Of a stretch of DNA of 41,307 bases, positions 1-10,318 are shown piece by piece. The position numbers were made by a program, and so were the translations under genes. Numbering within the stretch: the stretch's first letter is position 1; each line of letters begins with the position of its first letter. The notes under the pieces are model-generated. The model saw nothing but the letters and a program-made list of their open reading frames with translations. It did not search any database and was not told where the DNA came from. Source of the DNA: Actinomycetota bacterium (GTDB lineage Bacteria > Actinomycetota > Coriobacteriia > Anaerosomatales > UBA3086); contig JAQIBK010000043.1 in assembly GCA_027859125.1 (NCBI GenBank), positions 1 through 41,307 of the forward strand. The letters are read 5' to 3'.

Positions 1-1983
1 CGTCACCGGTGGCGCCTCGGGCGCCGACGGTTCATCGGGACTCGTCGGCGCAGCAACATCCTCTGCATCCTTCGGCTCATCAGGAACCTCTGCGTCATCG
101 TCTGTCTTGGGAGGTGCCGCCTCGGCTTCGGCAGTTTCCTGGGCCAGATACTCGTCCCACTGGTCGCCGAGCAGTGCCACCAGCTCATCTTTGTCCACGG
201 TTTCGCGCTCGACCAGAACAAGCGCTATCAGATCAAGCTGGGCACGGTTCCCTGTCAGAATGTCTCGCGCGGTATCGAAGGCCTCGTCGATCAGCCGACG
301 AATCTCCTTGTCGATCTCATACGCGATCTCAGGACTGTAGTCAGCGTTGGCCGAGAAATCACGACCAAGGAAGACCTCGTGACTGGCCTCGCCGAACGTC
401 TGAGGCCCGAGCTTCTCGCTCATGCCATAGCGAGTGACCATCTGCTTGGCCATCTTGGTCGCACGTTCGATATCGTTACTCGCACCGGTGGTGATGTCAC
501 CCATCGCCAGTTCCTCGGCAACACGCCCGCCCAAGAACATAGCGAGATTGTCGAGCATCTGCTGACGCGAAGTGAGAAAGCGATCCTCGTTCGGCATCGA
601 GAGCGTGTAGCCCAGCGCCTGCCCGCGCGCGATGATGCTTATCTTGTGAACCGGATCCGTATTCTTGAGCTTGTGACCGACAAGAGCGTGACCCGCTTCG
701 TGGTAGGCGATGGTCTTCTTCTCCTCGTCGGAGATGAGCCTGCTCTTGCGCTCGGGACCAGAAACTACACGCTCGATAGCCTCTTCGAGCTCATCCATGT
801 CTATGCGCTTCTTGCCATGACGTGCGGCGAGCAGAGCGGCCTCATTGACCAGGTTGGCCAGATCGGCACCGGTGAAGCCCGGAGTGCGCGAAGCCAAGAC
901 GCTGAGTTCGATACCCTCGGCCAGTGGCTTGCCGCGCGTATGGATCTTGAGGATGCCCTCGCGCCCCCGCTTGTCGGGACGGTCCACGACGATCTGACGA
1001 TCGAACCGGCCGGGACGCAGGAGCGCCGGATCCAAGATGTCCGGACGGTTGGTGGCCGCGATGAGGATAACGTTGTCCTTGATATCGAAACCGTCCATCT
1101 CGACCAACAGCTGATTGAGGGTCTGCTCGCGCTCATCGTGCCCGCCACCGAGACCGGCACCACGCTGACGACCGACTGCGTCGATCTCGTCCATGAATAT
1201 GATACAGGGCGCAGCGGTCTTGGCCTGCTCAAAGAGATCACGCACGCGACTCGCACCCACGCCGACGAACATCTCCACGAAATCAGAACCTGAGATCGAG
1301 AAGAATGGCACAGCCGCCTCGCCCGCGACAGCGCGAGCCAGCAGCGTCTTTCCGGTGCCTGGAGGGCCTACGAGGAGAACACCTCTGGGGATCTTGGCGC
1401 CCAGAGCCAGGAACTTGCCCGGATTGGCAAGGAAATCCCTGATCTCCTCGAGTTCCTCGATTGCCTCATCCGCGCCTGAAACGTCCTTGAACGTGATGCG
1501 GGGTTGATCACGTGTCATGCGTTTGGCTTTGGACTTGCCGAACGACATGACCTTGGAGTTCCCTCCCTGCATCTGGCTCAGGAAGTAGACCATTACGCCG
1601 ACGAGCAGAAGTATCGGCAACAAGTTCAGGAGCAGCGCTCCCCATGAGAATCCCGTCTGCGGATCGACCTCGTAATCAACCTCCGGGTGATCCGCCAGCA
1701 GCACACTGAGCGTATCCGGACCCATGAAAGTAGAGGTGAAGGGTGTCTGACTGTCCTCACCGCCCTCTATGTCGGACTCTTCGACATAGTAGAACCCCTC
1801 GAGCTCACCCGCCTGCAACAGAACGGTCACCGAGGCCATGCGGCCATCGTCAAGCGCGCCTATGAACTCACTTGTATTGAGCTCCGTTGGAGCGTCGGGC
1901 GCCGCCACACTGCTTGCAACGAAATACACAAGTGCCGCAAGTAGCGCCAGATAGAGCAGTACCTGTCTCAGATTCCTGTTCAC
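1..1983 (-). CDS. ftsH: ATP-dependent zinc metalloprotease FtsH (C-terminus cut by left window edge)
   Basis: Reading the minus strand from a GTG at 1983 (AAGGAGAGG upstream) gives an N-terminal TM segment, Walker A GPPGTGKT, Walker [19 protein letters not shown]-like region and zinc motif HEAGH. The frame stays open to the window edge, so it is absent from the ORF track. Confidence 0.96.
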   Translation of the reverse strand, partial: MNRNLRQVLLYLALLAALVYFVASSVAAPDAPTELNTSEFIGALDDGRMASVTVLLQAGELEGFYYVEESDIEGGEDSQTPFTSTFMGPDTLSVLLADHPEVDYEVDPQTGFSWGALLLNLLPILLLVGVMVYFLSQMQGGNSKVMSFGKSKAKRMTRDQPRITFKDVSGADEAIEELEEIRDFLANPGKFLALGAKIPRGVLLVGPPGTGKTLLARAVAGEAAVPFFSISGSDFVEMFVGVGASRVRDLFEQAKTAAPCIIFMDEIDAVGRQRGAGLGGGHDEREQTLNQLLVEMDGFDIKDNVILIAATNRPDILDPALLRPGRFDRQIVVDRPDKRGREGILKIHTRGKPLAEGIELSVLASRTPGFTGADLANLVNEAALLAARHGKKRIDMDELEEAIERVVSGPERKSRLISDEEKKTIAYHEAGHALVGHKLKNTDPVHKISIIARGQALGYTLSMPNEDRFLTSRQQMLDNLAMFLGGRVAEELAMGDITTGASNDIERATKMAKQMVTRYGMSEKLGPQTFGEASHEVFLGRDFSANADYSPEIAYEIDKEIRRLIDEAFDTARDILTGNRAQLDLIALVLVERETVDKDELVALLGDQWDEYLAQETAEAEAAPPKTDDDAEVPDEPKDAEDVAAPTSPDEPSAPEAPPVT

Positions 1984-2012
1984 GCGATCCTCTCCTTAGC
2001 GGGGATCGGGAT

Positions 2013-2552
2013 TCAGTCGGTGTAGATCGCCGGCTTCAATACGCCAATATACGGCAGATTGCGATAGCGCTCTGCATAGTCCAAACCATAGCCCACGACA
2101 AACTCGTCGGGAACCTCAAACCCGATGTACTTACACGAGATAGGTACCCGCTGCTTGCCATCCTTGCTGAGCAGCGTGCAGACCTCGAGACTCTTGGGCT
2201 TTCGGCTCGCAAGATTCTTGAGCAGATACTTGAGAGTGAGGCCCGTGTCGAGGATATCCTCGACCACCAGAACGTGACGTCCTTCGATATCTTCTTCCAA
2301 GTCCTTGATGATGCGCACCACTCCGGACGATTTCGTGGACGAGCCGTAACTGGACACCGCCATGAAATCGATCTCAATGGGCGATGATATCTGCCTGGAA
2401 AGGTCCGCGATGAACAACGCTGCTCCGCGCAGAACGGCGATCATGAGAACCGGCTCGTCACCATAGTCCCCACTTATCTGGGCACCTATCTCTGCGATAC
2501 GCTCCCGGATTCGCTCCTCCGTCAGAACGATCTCCTGAATATCGCTGTGCAT
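2013..2552 (-). CDS. hpt: hypoxanthine phosphoribosyltransferase (start uncertain: 2552, 2564 or 2612)
   Basis: PRPP motif VLVVEDILDTGLTLKYLL and C-terminal FVVGYGLDYAERYRNLPYIGVL. Sits between tilS and ftsH, a common bacterial gene order. Confidence 0.92.
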   Translation of the reverse strand: MHSDIQEIVLTEERIRERIAEIGAQISGDYGDEPVLMIAVLRGAALFIADLSRQISSPIEIDFMAVSSYGSSTKSSGVVRIIKDLEEDIEGRHVLVVEDILDTGLTLKYLLKNLASRKPKSLEVCTLLSKDGKQRVPISCKYIGFEVPDEFVVGYGLDYAERYRNLPYIGVLKPAIYTD

Positions 2553-2612
2553 CTGCACACCCATCCCTTCGCTCAAAGTTGATTCCGGCGCCTCGAGCGC
2601 GCCGGGTGACAC

Positions 2613-4055
2613 TCAGTGCCTCCAAGTGAGCCGCAGCGCGTTTCGCGTTCCGGGCCCCACCTTGTGGATCTCACTCATTCTCACGCCCGCAAGCCAGACG
2701 ATGCGCTCACGATCTCGCACAACAGGCACGCGATCCCTCTGTCGGCGCGGCACCTTCGTGTCCACCAGGATGTCGGAGAGCTTTCGGCTCCCTTTCATAC
2801 CCAGCGGCTGCATCCGGTCACCTGGTCGAATCCAGCCGGCGACGAGATCGCCGACCACCGTATCAGCATCGATCACGATGCTGTCAGGTCCACCGGTCCG
2901 ATCAGTCGGATCCGCCCGTTGCACCAGGATCTCTCCATCACCAACTGGCGTGATTCCGTCCGAATCGAGCAGGACGGGCGCCAGAGACTGCGGATCATCC
3001 CCCGTGCGAGAGACGACCATTCTACCGTACTCGGAATACGCCCGCAGACCCTCCGGGAGATCTCTTGCGAAACCCTCTGAAGCAAGCCCGTCGACCAGTG
3101 CCTCGATATGATGCGACTCCAACCGAGATGCCTCAGGAAATGCATCCAGCAGAGCCGTACGCACGGTACGTCTCGCCATCGGCCGCGACAACGTGATCAT
3201 CATCGATCGCTCGAAGCGTACCTCGGAATCCTGACACTCCACGAAATCTCCGGAGAACGCCTGCGCCATATCCGCCAGAAGGTCGTCCTCGTCGGCCAGA
3301 AGGTCGATAGTGCGTGAGAGAGTTGTGGAGAAAGAAGGGTTGATCGACTCGAACACGGGCACGAGGTCGTGTCTGACGAGCGAGCGAAGTCTGGAAGTGT
3401 CGGCATTCGTGGCATCCTCACGCCATCGATGACCCCCAGCCTCAAGATAAGCGACCACATCCGATCGGCGGGCGCCCAGGATCGGGCGAACGATCCGATC
3501 CCTGGTGGGTCGAAGCGACGTCAGTCCGCCCGCTCCTGCGCCTTTGGCCACACGCATGAGGAACGTCTCCACCCTATCGTCGAGTGTGTGGCCAACGGCG
3601 ACGCGGCCGGATGGCCGCGGGGCGCCCAACATGTCGCAGCGGGCATCGATCTCCTCGGCGGCAAGGCGGTAGCGCACCTGTCTTCCGGCGTCTTCGAGGT
3701 TGAGGCCGTGCTCTTGGGCGAACGCAGCCACATCGTAACGGACCACTCGACACGGAACACCCAGCGATCGAGCGAGCTCGGCCACGAAAGCAGCATCCTC
3801 ATCGGCAGCCTGGCCACGCAGCAGGTGGTTGACGTGCAAAACGGAAACGTCCATGTCCTGACCGATCCCGCCTGAGGCGAGCAGCCTGAGCAGCGCGGTC
3901 GAATCCGCGCCTCCCGAGACCATGGCCAACACCACGGCACCGGTGGGCAGCATGTCGTGGCGCGCGACCATGTCCCGCGCGAGAGCAGGCAGGTCCGAAT
4001 CAGTTGGCTCAGTCATCTCAGGTTCGTCCATCATGCTCCCGAGGGTAGTACGCAC
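2613..4055 (-). CDS. tilS: tRNA(Ile)-lysidine synthase
   Basis: PP-loop SGGADSTALL, LHVNHLLRG, VAVGHTLDDRVETFLMR; neighbours hpt and ftsH. Confidence 0.93.
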   Translation of the reverse strand: MRTTLGSMMDEPEMTEPTDSDLPALARDMVARHDMLPTGAVVLAMVSGGADSTALLRLLASGGIGQDMDVSVLHVNHLLRGQAADEDAAFVAELARSLGVPCRVVRYDVAAFAQEHGLNLEDAGRQVRYRLAAEEIDARCDMLGAPRPSGRVAVGHTLDDRVETFLMRVAKGAGAGGLTSLRPTRDRIVRPILGARRSDVVAYLEAGGHRWREDATNADTSRLRSLVRHDLVPVFESINPSFSTTLSRTIDLLADEDDLLADMAQAFSGDFVECQDSEVRFERSMMITLSRPMARRTVRTALLDAFPEASRLESHHIEALVDGLASEGFARDLPEGLRAYSEYGRMVVSRTGDDPQSLAPVLLDSDGITPVGDGEILVQRADPTDRTGGPDSIVIDADTVVGDLVAGWIRPGDRMQPLGMKGSRKLSDILVDTKVPRRQRDRVPVVRDRERIVWLAGVRMSEIHKVGPGTRNALRLTWRH

Positions 4056-4071
4056 GTCCTTCGGGCGCCAC

Positions 4072-4827
4072 CTACGCCGAGTCCGCTTCCTGCAAGGGAA
4101 CGGCGAAACCGTGCTCCACCTGCCCCAGCAGGACGTCGATCAGGACGGCAAGCACTGCGGCGGGTAACGCACCCTCGACCACGTAGGCCATATTCCGAGT
4201 AGCCAGGCCACCGATGATCGGAACACCCAGGCCCCCGGTACCGATGGTGGCGCCGATCGTAGCCGTACCGATATTGATCACGACCGACGTACGAATTCCG
4301 GACATGATGATCCTGGAAGCCAAAGGCAGCTCCACCCGGAACAGGACCTGCATAGGGCTCATGCCCATACCCTTCGCAGCCTCAAGAGTGGACGTCGGAA
4401 CGGAGTCCAAGCCCGCAATGGTGCTGCTGACAACCGGGAACATGCCGTACAGGAACAGAGCAACGATCGTGGGCTTGAACCCGAAGCCGAGCACCGGCAT
4501 GGCCAAAGCCAGAACGGCGACCGGCGGGAAGGTCTGGCCCAGGTCGACGGAGGCTGCAACGAGTTGCCGGAAGTCACGTCCGGAACTGCGCGTGACCCAG
4601 ATTCCGAGCGGCACCCCGACAAGCACGGTCAGCCCGCTCGATATCGCCACTATCGCCAAGTGCTCTACCGTCAGAGAGACAAGATCCGCACGTGGGTGGA
4701 GCCAGGAGACCTCCGTGGGAAACGCCCACTTGAGCGCGGCTTCGAGCCAAGAGGTGCGTGTCAGAAGCCACGCGAACACGAATGTGGCGAACGCGGCCAG
4801 CACCGGTGTTCTTCGCGACGGCCTCAT
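4072..4827 (-). CDS. osmoprotectant (betaine/choline-type) ABC transporter permease, YehW/OpuCB-like
   Basis: Multi-TM protein with EAAKGMGMSPMQVLFRVELPLASRIIMSGIRTS EAA-loop; adjacent to matching ATPase, second permease and binding protein. Confidence 0.87.
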   Translation of the reverse strand: MRPSRRTPVLAAFATFVFAWLLTRTSWLEAALKWAFPTEVSWLHPRADLVSLTVEHLAIVAISSGLTVLVGVPLGIWVTRSSGRDFRQLVAASVDLGQTFPPVAVLALAMPVLGFGFKPTIVALFLYGMFPVVSSTIAGLDSVPTSTLEAAKGMGMSPMQVLFRVELPLASRIIMSGIRTSVVINIGTATIGATIGTGGLGVPIIGGLATRNMAYVVEGALPAAVLAVLIDVLLGQVEHGFAVPLQEADSA

Positions 4828-6032
4828 GTGCAGTCACCCTGATCATCGCTGGCAATCGACTCGAGGACGGAATCGTCAGACGTGTCCTCGGCGCTGTACT
4901 CGGCCATGTGCTCCGCTGGACGTGCTCCCTGGTGTTCATCGCTCTCGGTCATTGCGCCCTCAACCGAACCGAGGGTCACCTGACCGACGAGCCGTCCATC
5001 GGACTCCACAACTGCGATCGAGCGGAAACCGAGACCCAGCATGCGCGACAACGCTTCCTTGAGAGACGCGTCCGGCCGAACGGCGACCTGCGCCGGGTCG
5101 GCATCCGACAGTGCATCCTCGACGGTGCAGCCCCCTTTGAGCTGCGCACGATCGAGCCACCCGGTGAGACGACCCTGTTCGTCGACTAGGTACACGAAAC
5201 GCGTTCTCCCCACCTCGGCGAGCATTTCCTTCGCTCCTGCTGAGCGACGCGCAACAGGTGGAGCAGTGTCCATGACGTCCCTGACTGGTACGCGCACGAG
5301 CCTCTTGAGCGCGCGATCACTGCCCACGAAATCGCGCACGAAGTGATCGACGGGGTTGTCCAGGATAGTCTCGGGCGTGTCGTACTGCACCAAACGACCG
5401 TCCCGCATGATCGCGATCCTGTCGGCGAGACGAATCGCCTCATCTATGTCGTGGGTCACGAAGACGACGGTCTTGTGCAAGTCGCGCTGAATGCGGGCGA
5501 ACTCGCCCTGAAGTCGCCCGCGATTGAGAGGATCGACCGCACCGAACGGCTCGTCCATGAGGAGCACGGGCGGGTCTGCCGCAAGCGCCCGAGCCACACC
5601 GATCCGCTGCGCCTCACCGCCGGAGAGCTGGCGCGGATACTTGCCCATGTACTGCTCAGGTTCCAGACCCACCAGTTCCAGCAATTCACGGGCACGGCCG
5701 CGCAAGCGCGGCTTGTCCCAGCCCAACAGACGCGGTACCACCGCGATGTTGGCGGCGACATCGAGGTGAGGGAACAAGCCGACGGACTGTATCGCATAGC
5801 CGAGGCTTCGGCGAAGCTCTTCGGCCTTGAGCTCGGATGCGTCCTGCCCGTTGATCATGATTCGCCCGCTCGTGGGCGTGATCAGTCGGTTGATCATGCG
5901 CAGAGTCGTGGTCTTTCCGCAGCCGCTGGGGCCGATCAGAACGCATACCTCTCCCTCTGCGACATCGAGCGTGAGGTCGTCGACCGCGACGGTGTCCCCG
6001 TATCGTTTGGTCACACCGTCGAGATGGATCAT
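4824..6032 (-). CDS. osmoprotectant ABC transporter ATP-binding protein with C-terminal CBS-type region and acidic tail (OpuCA/ProV-like)
   Basis: Walker A GPSGCGKTT, signature LSGGEAQRIGVARALA, Walker B LLMDEPFGAVD; CBS-like repeats (VRDVMDTAPP..., FRSIAVVESDGRLVG) then an Asp/Glu-rich tail. Overlaps neighbouring CDSs by 4 nt. Confidence 0.9.
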   Translation of the reverse strand: MIHLDGVTKRYGDTVAVDDLTLDVAEGEVCVLIGPSGCGKTTTLRMINRLITPTSGRIMINGQDASELKAEELRRSLGYAIQSVGLFPHLDVAANIAVVPRLLGWDKPRLRGRARELLELVGLEPEQYMGKYPRQLSGGEAQRIGVARALAADPPVLLMDEPFGAVDPLNRGRLQGEFARIQRDLHKTVVFVTHDIDEAIRLADRIAIMRDGRLVQYDTPETILDNPVDHFVRDFVGSDRALKRLVRVPVRDVMDTAPPVARRSAGAKEMLAEVGRTRFVYLVDEQGRLTGWLDRAQLKGGCTVEDALSDADPAQVAVRPDASLKEALSRMLGLGFRSIAVVESDGRLVGQVTLGSVEGAMTESDEHQGARPAEHMAEYSAEDTSDDSVLESIASDDQGDCT

Positions 6033-7213
6033 GCGGCTCTGACCCCCTTGGGAGTGACTGCATCTGCAATGAAGGACAAGCCCACGTCAGCAACGATGGC
6101 GAGCACGATTATCGGCAACGCGCCGAGCAAGATGAGGTCGGGTGCGGCTTGGCCCAGGCCCTCGAAGATGAACGAGCCAAGATTGCGAGCGCCAACGAGC
6201 GCGGTGACCGCTGTGATGCCCACGAGCAGCACCGCGCCTGCTCTGACTCCCTCGAGAACCAGCGGCAAGGCAAGCGGCATCTCGACTCGCCACAGCAGCT
6301 GACCGCGACTCATGCCCATACCCCTGCCTGCGTCAACGACCGCAGGATCGACCTCCGCGAGCCCGACATACGTGTTGCGCACTATCGGCAACAGCGCGTA
6401 GAGCGTGAGGGCGATCATTGCTGGAGTCTCGCCGATGCCGCGGATCCCAAGCTGCCGCAGTACCGGATAGGCGGCAGAGAGCGCCGCGAGCGGGGCGATC
6501 AGAAGACCGAGCATCGCGAGTGACGGGATGGTCTGGATGATGCCTGTGACACCGAGCGCGACCCGTCGGATACGCGCATCACGAGCCGCGATAATACCGA
6601 GAGGGACGCCCATCGCAAGGCCGAGCACCAGGCTCACTCCAGCGAGACGGAGATGTGCGATGACACTGGGCCAGAACACAGCCGTTCGGATACCGTACTC
6701 GGCGGCAAGAGAGATCGTGTCGAGGCCTCCGAAAGCGACTGCCGCAAACAGGAATGCTGCCGTGGCCAGTGGGTAGACCATTCGCACGTGTGTTCCCTGG
6801 CTCGCCGATTCCTTCCCCATCAATGCCTGCCAGCCGGAGAATGCGACTATCGCCGCTCCGGCAAGCATCAGCCATGTCCCCGAGCCGATCGAGACCCTGG
6901 CGATCGAAGGGGCATCGACCATCAAGGACTCGGACAGAGCCCCGAGCGAAAGAGCGATTCCGCCGATCAGCAGGACACCCGCCGAAGAGAGCACATGTCC
7001 ACGAAGAGAGCGGCTGCACAGGAACGATGCGAATACAGCGAGTAGAAGCGCCAGCATGGGAACGGCCAGGATCGCCCCCGCTGCCAACCATGAGTGGGGA
7101 TCGCCCTGGGCGAGCCTGTTCGGGCGCAGCGTGCCCGCAGGGAGCATGAGAGCACTGACGAGGGCCAGGACTGCCCCCGTCAGTGCGACTCTGTCAGGTG
7201 AACGTGTCAGCAC
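6029..7213 (-). CDS. osmoprotectant ABC transporter permease with extra N-terminal TM region (YehY-like)
   Basis: C-terminal BPD permease domain with DAGRGMGMSRGQLLWRVEMPLALPLVLEGVRAG; N-terminal extension of several hydrophobic segments. Confidence 0.85.
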   Translation of the reverse strand: MLTRSPDRVALTGAVLALVSALMLPAGTLRPNRLAQGDPHSWLAAGAILAVPMLALLLAVFASFLCSRSLRGHVLSSAGVLLIGGIALSLGALSESLMVDAPSIARVSIGSGTWLMLAGAAIVAFSGWQALMGKESASQGTHVRMVYPLATAAFLFAAVAFGGLDTISLAAEYGIRTAVFWPSVIAHLRLAGVSLVLGLAMGVPLGIIAARDARIRRVALGVTGIIQTIPSLAMLGLLIAPLAALSAAYPVLRQLGIRGIGETPAMIALTLYALLPIVRNTYVGLAEVDPAVVDAGRGMGMSRGQLLWRVEMPLALPLVLEGVRAGAVLLVGITAVTALVGARNLGSFIFEGLGQAAPDLILLGALPIIVLAIVADVGLSFIADAVTPKGVRAA

Positions 7214-7234
7214 GTGGCTGCGCGGTCTCCTCGG

Positions 7235-8200
7235 CTAGCCCACATAACCGTTGTCCGTCAGGAACTCATGGACCACATCTGCGGCAGCCTCGCCGTTGAC
7301 CGATACTCGGCCATTGAGGTCCTGCAGGATCTCTAGAGTGAGGTCCGCGAACACGGGATCCAATATCTCGGCGATCTCCGGGTACATCTCGAGCACGTCA
7401 GCGCGAACGGTGGGAGCCGGCTCATACACGGCCCACACGCTCATGGGGTCGCGCAAGACCACGAGACCCAGCGCCGAGAGGTTGCCGTCAGTGCCGTAGG
7501 CCATCGACGCGTTCGCACCGTCGGTGCCGTTCGCAGCAGCGGACTCGGACTGTGCCGTATTGCCTCCGGCGAGAATGATCAGCTGATCGGAAGCGAGTTC
7601 GAAGCCGTATCCTTCCTCGGCGGCCTTGAGGGCATCCTCGCGATCGACGAACTCCTGCGAGCCGACGAGCTTGGCCTCGCCACCCTCGGAGATCCACTCG
7701 GCCCAATCGCCGATCGTCTCGATGGCGTTCGCATCGGCAAGCTCCTGAGGAATGGCGATCGCCCACGTGTTGTTGGCCGGCGCGCGACCGAGCCACACGA
7801 TATCGTTGCCAGCGTCGTACTCCTTGGCCGCATCGTAGAGCGCCTGAGCGTCCTTGCTGACCTCGGGAGTGATCTCGGCGTCCGTGAACATCCATGCCGC
7901 AGTCCCCGTATACTCCGGATAGATGTCGATCTCACCGGATTCGAGTGCTGCGCGAACGACATCGGTCGTCCCGGTCTTGATCTGGTCGACCACATCGAAA
8001 CCATTGGCCTCGAGCAGCTGCATTATCATCTGGCCGAGGACTTCTCCCTCTGTGTCTATCTTGGAGCCGACCGTCACCGTACCGATTGGTTCCTCGGCGG
8101 CGGAGTCGCCGTCAGCCTCGTCGGTCGTGTCGGCAGTAGTGCAACCGACCACCGCCAGCAGCATAGTGGCGACGAGAACGAGTGCCGTCCATTTCCTCAT
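7235..8200 (-). CDS. osmoprotectant ABC transporter substrate-binding lipoprotein (OpuAC/YehZ-like)
   Basis: Lipobox signal MRKWTALVLVATMLLAVVGC; VGSKIDTEGEVLGQMIMQLLEANG and GEIDIYPEYTGTA are typical of this family. Start chosen at 8200 because of the signal peptide. Confidence 0.88.
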   Translation of the reverse strand: MRKWTALVLVATMLLAVVGCTTADTTDEADGDSAAEEPIGTVTVGSKIDTEGEVLGQMIMQLLEANGFDVVDQIKTGTTDVVRAALESGEIDIYPEYTGTAAWMFTDAEITPEVSKDAQALYDAAKEYDAGNDIVWLGRAPANNTWAIAIPQELADANAIETIGDWAEWISEGGEAKLVGSQEFVDREDALKAAEEGYGFELASDQLIILAGGNTAQSESAAANGTDGANASMAYGTDGNLSALGLVVLRDPMSVWAVYEPAPTVRADVLEMYPEIAEILDPVFADLTLEILQDLNGRVSVNGEAAADVVHEFLTDNGYVG

Positions 8201-8432
8201 GTGCGTGTCCTCCCTTGGAGTCCATTGCCCCCGCACGATACTCTCGACCGTCATGCGCAACGGGCGGTCATGGGGACGCTCTCTCCTTGTTCAGCGTTTC
8301 ATAGGTTTGTATCCCAGTGGCTGGTATGATTATCCGCGATTCGAGCATGAAAGGCACTCGCGAACACCACGGGAGGGGCCGACGCGAGAAAAGACGCGGT
8401 TCGAGAACGCCACCCGGAGAGAGTTGTCGCGC

Positions 8433-9395
8433 ATGAAACTGATCATACAGATCCCCTGCCTCAATGAGGCCGACACCCTGGCCATCGCGCTGGCAGAACT
8501 CCCGCGCGACGTCCCGGGCATAGATGTCGTCGAGTGGCTCATCGTTGACGATGGATCGACCGACGCGACCGTCGATGTTGCACGGGCGGCCGGCGTCGAT
8601 CATGTGGTATCGCACAAGAGCAATCTGGGTTTGGCATCGGCATTCAAGACGGGCATCGATGCATGTCTTCGCCTCGGGGCGGATGTCATCGTGAACACGG
8701 ATGCTGACAATCAGTACTGCGCACAGGACATACCCGCTCTCGTTGCGCCTGTGGTCGCAGGCGATGCAGACATGGTGATCGGTGAGCGGCCTATCAGCGG
8801 TATCGACCACTTCTCTCCGATCAAGAAGACACTTCAGCGTTTGGGAAGCTGGGCGGTCCGCGTCGCGAGCAAGACGGATGTCCCCGATGCGCCCAGCGGC
8901 TTCCGCGCCATGAGCCGGGATGCGGCGATGCGTCTCAACGTGTTCAACACGTACACATACACGTTGGAGACGATAATCCAGGCCGGCCAGAAGGGAATGT
9001 CCATCATAAGCGTGCCCGTCCGGGTGAACGACGATCTCCGCCCATCGCGTTTAGTCAAGAGCATTCCGTCGTACGTGAGACGATCGATGCTCACGATCAT
9101 TCGCATCTTCATGACCTACAAGCCGATGAAGTTCTTCATGGTGCCCGGCTTGTTCGTCATCAGTTTCGGCATCATCACCGGTCTCCGATACCTGTACTTC
9201 GTCGCCATCGGTCAGGGCGGAGGACACGTGCAGTCCGTGATACTCACGGCCGTTCTGCTGCTCGTAGGGTTCCAGCTTGCCCTGTTCGGACTCATCGCAG
9301 AACTCTTCAGCGCCAACCGCAAGGTACTCGAGGACATCCAGTACCGCGTGAGACGTGCGGACTACGAACACGCTGAGGAACCTCTGACTCGGTGA
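8433..9395 (+). CDS. family 2 glycosyltransferase with C-terminal TM helices (polyprenyl-phosphate sugar transferase-like)
   Basis: MKLIIQIPCLNEADTLAIALAELP, LIVDDGSTDATVD, NTDADNQY; C-terminal hydrophobic segments. The track ORF from 7923 is an N-terminal overextension. Confidence 0.88.
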   Translation: MKLIIQIPCLNEADTLAIALAELPRDVPGIDVVEWLIVDDGSTDATVDVARAAGVDHVVSHKSNLGLASAFKTGIDACLRLGADVIVNTDADNQYCAQDIPALVAPVVAGDADMVIGERPISGIDHFSPIKKTLQRLGSWAVRVASKTDVPDAPSGFRAMSRDAAMRLNVFNTYTYTLETIIQAGQKGMSIISVPVRVNDDLRPSRLVKSIPSYVRRSMLTIIRIFMTYKPMKFFMVPGLFVISFGIITGLRYLYFVAIGQGGGHVQSVILTAVLLLVGFQLALFGLIAELFSANRKVLEDIQYRVRRADYEHAEEPLTR

Positions 9396-10318
9396 GCGGA
9401 CGAAGAACATCCATCTGGATCCGCAGCGTCATCTCAGTCGCGCTACTTGCCGGTCTCGTTTGGTGGACCGGGATCGATCGCATCGTCGAGGGTCTTGCCG
9501 AGGTGCAAGTGGGGTGGCTCCTCGCTTCGACTCTCGTCGGTTACGTGGCCATTGCCGTCGGCAACCTGAATGTGTTCCTTCTAACGCGAGTCCTGCTTCC
9601 CGGAATCGATTGGCGTGACGTGACCCGGGCGTACCTTCGTTCCTGGGCTGCAGGCATGCTCGCTCCAGGCAAGGTGGGTGACCTGTCGTATGCGCACTTC
9701 ATCTCCTCTGACGACACGAACCTGGCTCCCGGACTGGTGGTCGGCATCGTCGACAAGATCGTCACGTTCGCTGTGACTTCAGCAATCGCGGTCACCGGCA
9801 TTCTCCTTCTCCTGGAGAAGGGGGCGGCCTTCCTGGCTGGAGGTGCGGCATTCGCCGCGTTCGTTGCGGCGATCGTTGTTCTGCGCAGCGCGCGAGCACG
9901 TCAACTCGTGCGTGAGCGTGTTCTGGGCAGGCATGCTTCACGACTGGGGGGCTTCGGCAGCAACCTCGATACGATCCTTCTCCACAGCCCTCGTACAGTA
10001 TCCGTGAACGTGCTGCTGACAATCGTGCGGACCCTCATCCAAGCTCTGGCCGTCACGCTGGCCCTGCGGGCTTTCGGTGCGCATGTTGCCCTGATCGACG
10101 CCCTGATCGTTCACTCGATCGCAGCTCTCATGTCATTGATACCCATCACCTTGTCCGGCCTCGGGGTCCGGCAGGGCACATCCGTGGTGCTCTTCGAGCG
10201 CATATCAGGGATAGCCGCCGCGCCGGTACTGAATCAGTCACTGACATCCACGCTCATCATCTATGGAACCGTCGCGGTTCTGGGAGCCACCCTGGGGCTC
10301 GGTCGGCGACGGAACTAG
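9392..10318 (+). CDS. YbhN/AglD-like (lysylphosphatidylglycerol synthase TM-domain family) integral membrane protein
   Basis: Polytopic protein with LRSWAAGMLAPGKVGDLSY and SIAALMSLIPITLSGLGVRQG; start overlaps the GT2 stop (GTGA). Confidence 0.78.
   Translation: MSGRRTSIWIRSVISVALLAGLVWWTGIDRIVEGLAEVQVGWLLASTLVGYVAIAVGNLNVFLLTRVLLPGIDWRDVTRAYLRSWAAGMLAPGKVGDLSYAHFISSDDTNLAPGLVVGIVDKIVTFAVTSAIAVTGILLLLEKGAAFLAGGAAFAAFVAAIVVLRSARARQLVRERVLGRHASRLGGFGSNLDTILLHSPRTVSVNVLLTIVRTLIQALAVTLALRAFGAHVALIDALIVHSIAALMSLIPITLSGLGVRQGTSVVLFERISGIAAAPVLNQSLTSTLIIYGTVAVLGATLGLGRRRN

Noticed and set aside
379-1293. 304-aa plus-strand ORF (and other long antisense ORFs such as 2616..3111, 5343..6302, 31321..32097, 36874..37851)
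   Set aside because: Antisense to confidently identified genes; long shadow ORFs are expected in high-GC DNA and the translations show low-complexity or non-protein-like composition.
7923-8432. N-terminal 170 residues of the 490-aa ORF 7923..9395
   Set aside because: Overlaps the substrate-binding protein gene antisense; the GT2 homology begins exactly at the ATG at 8433.
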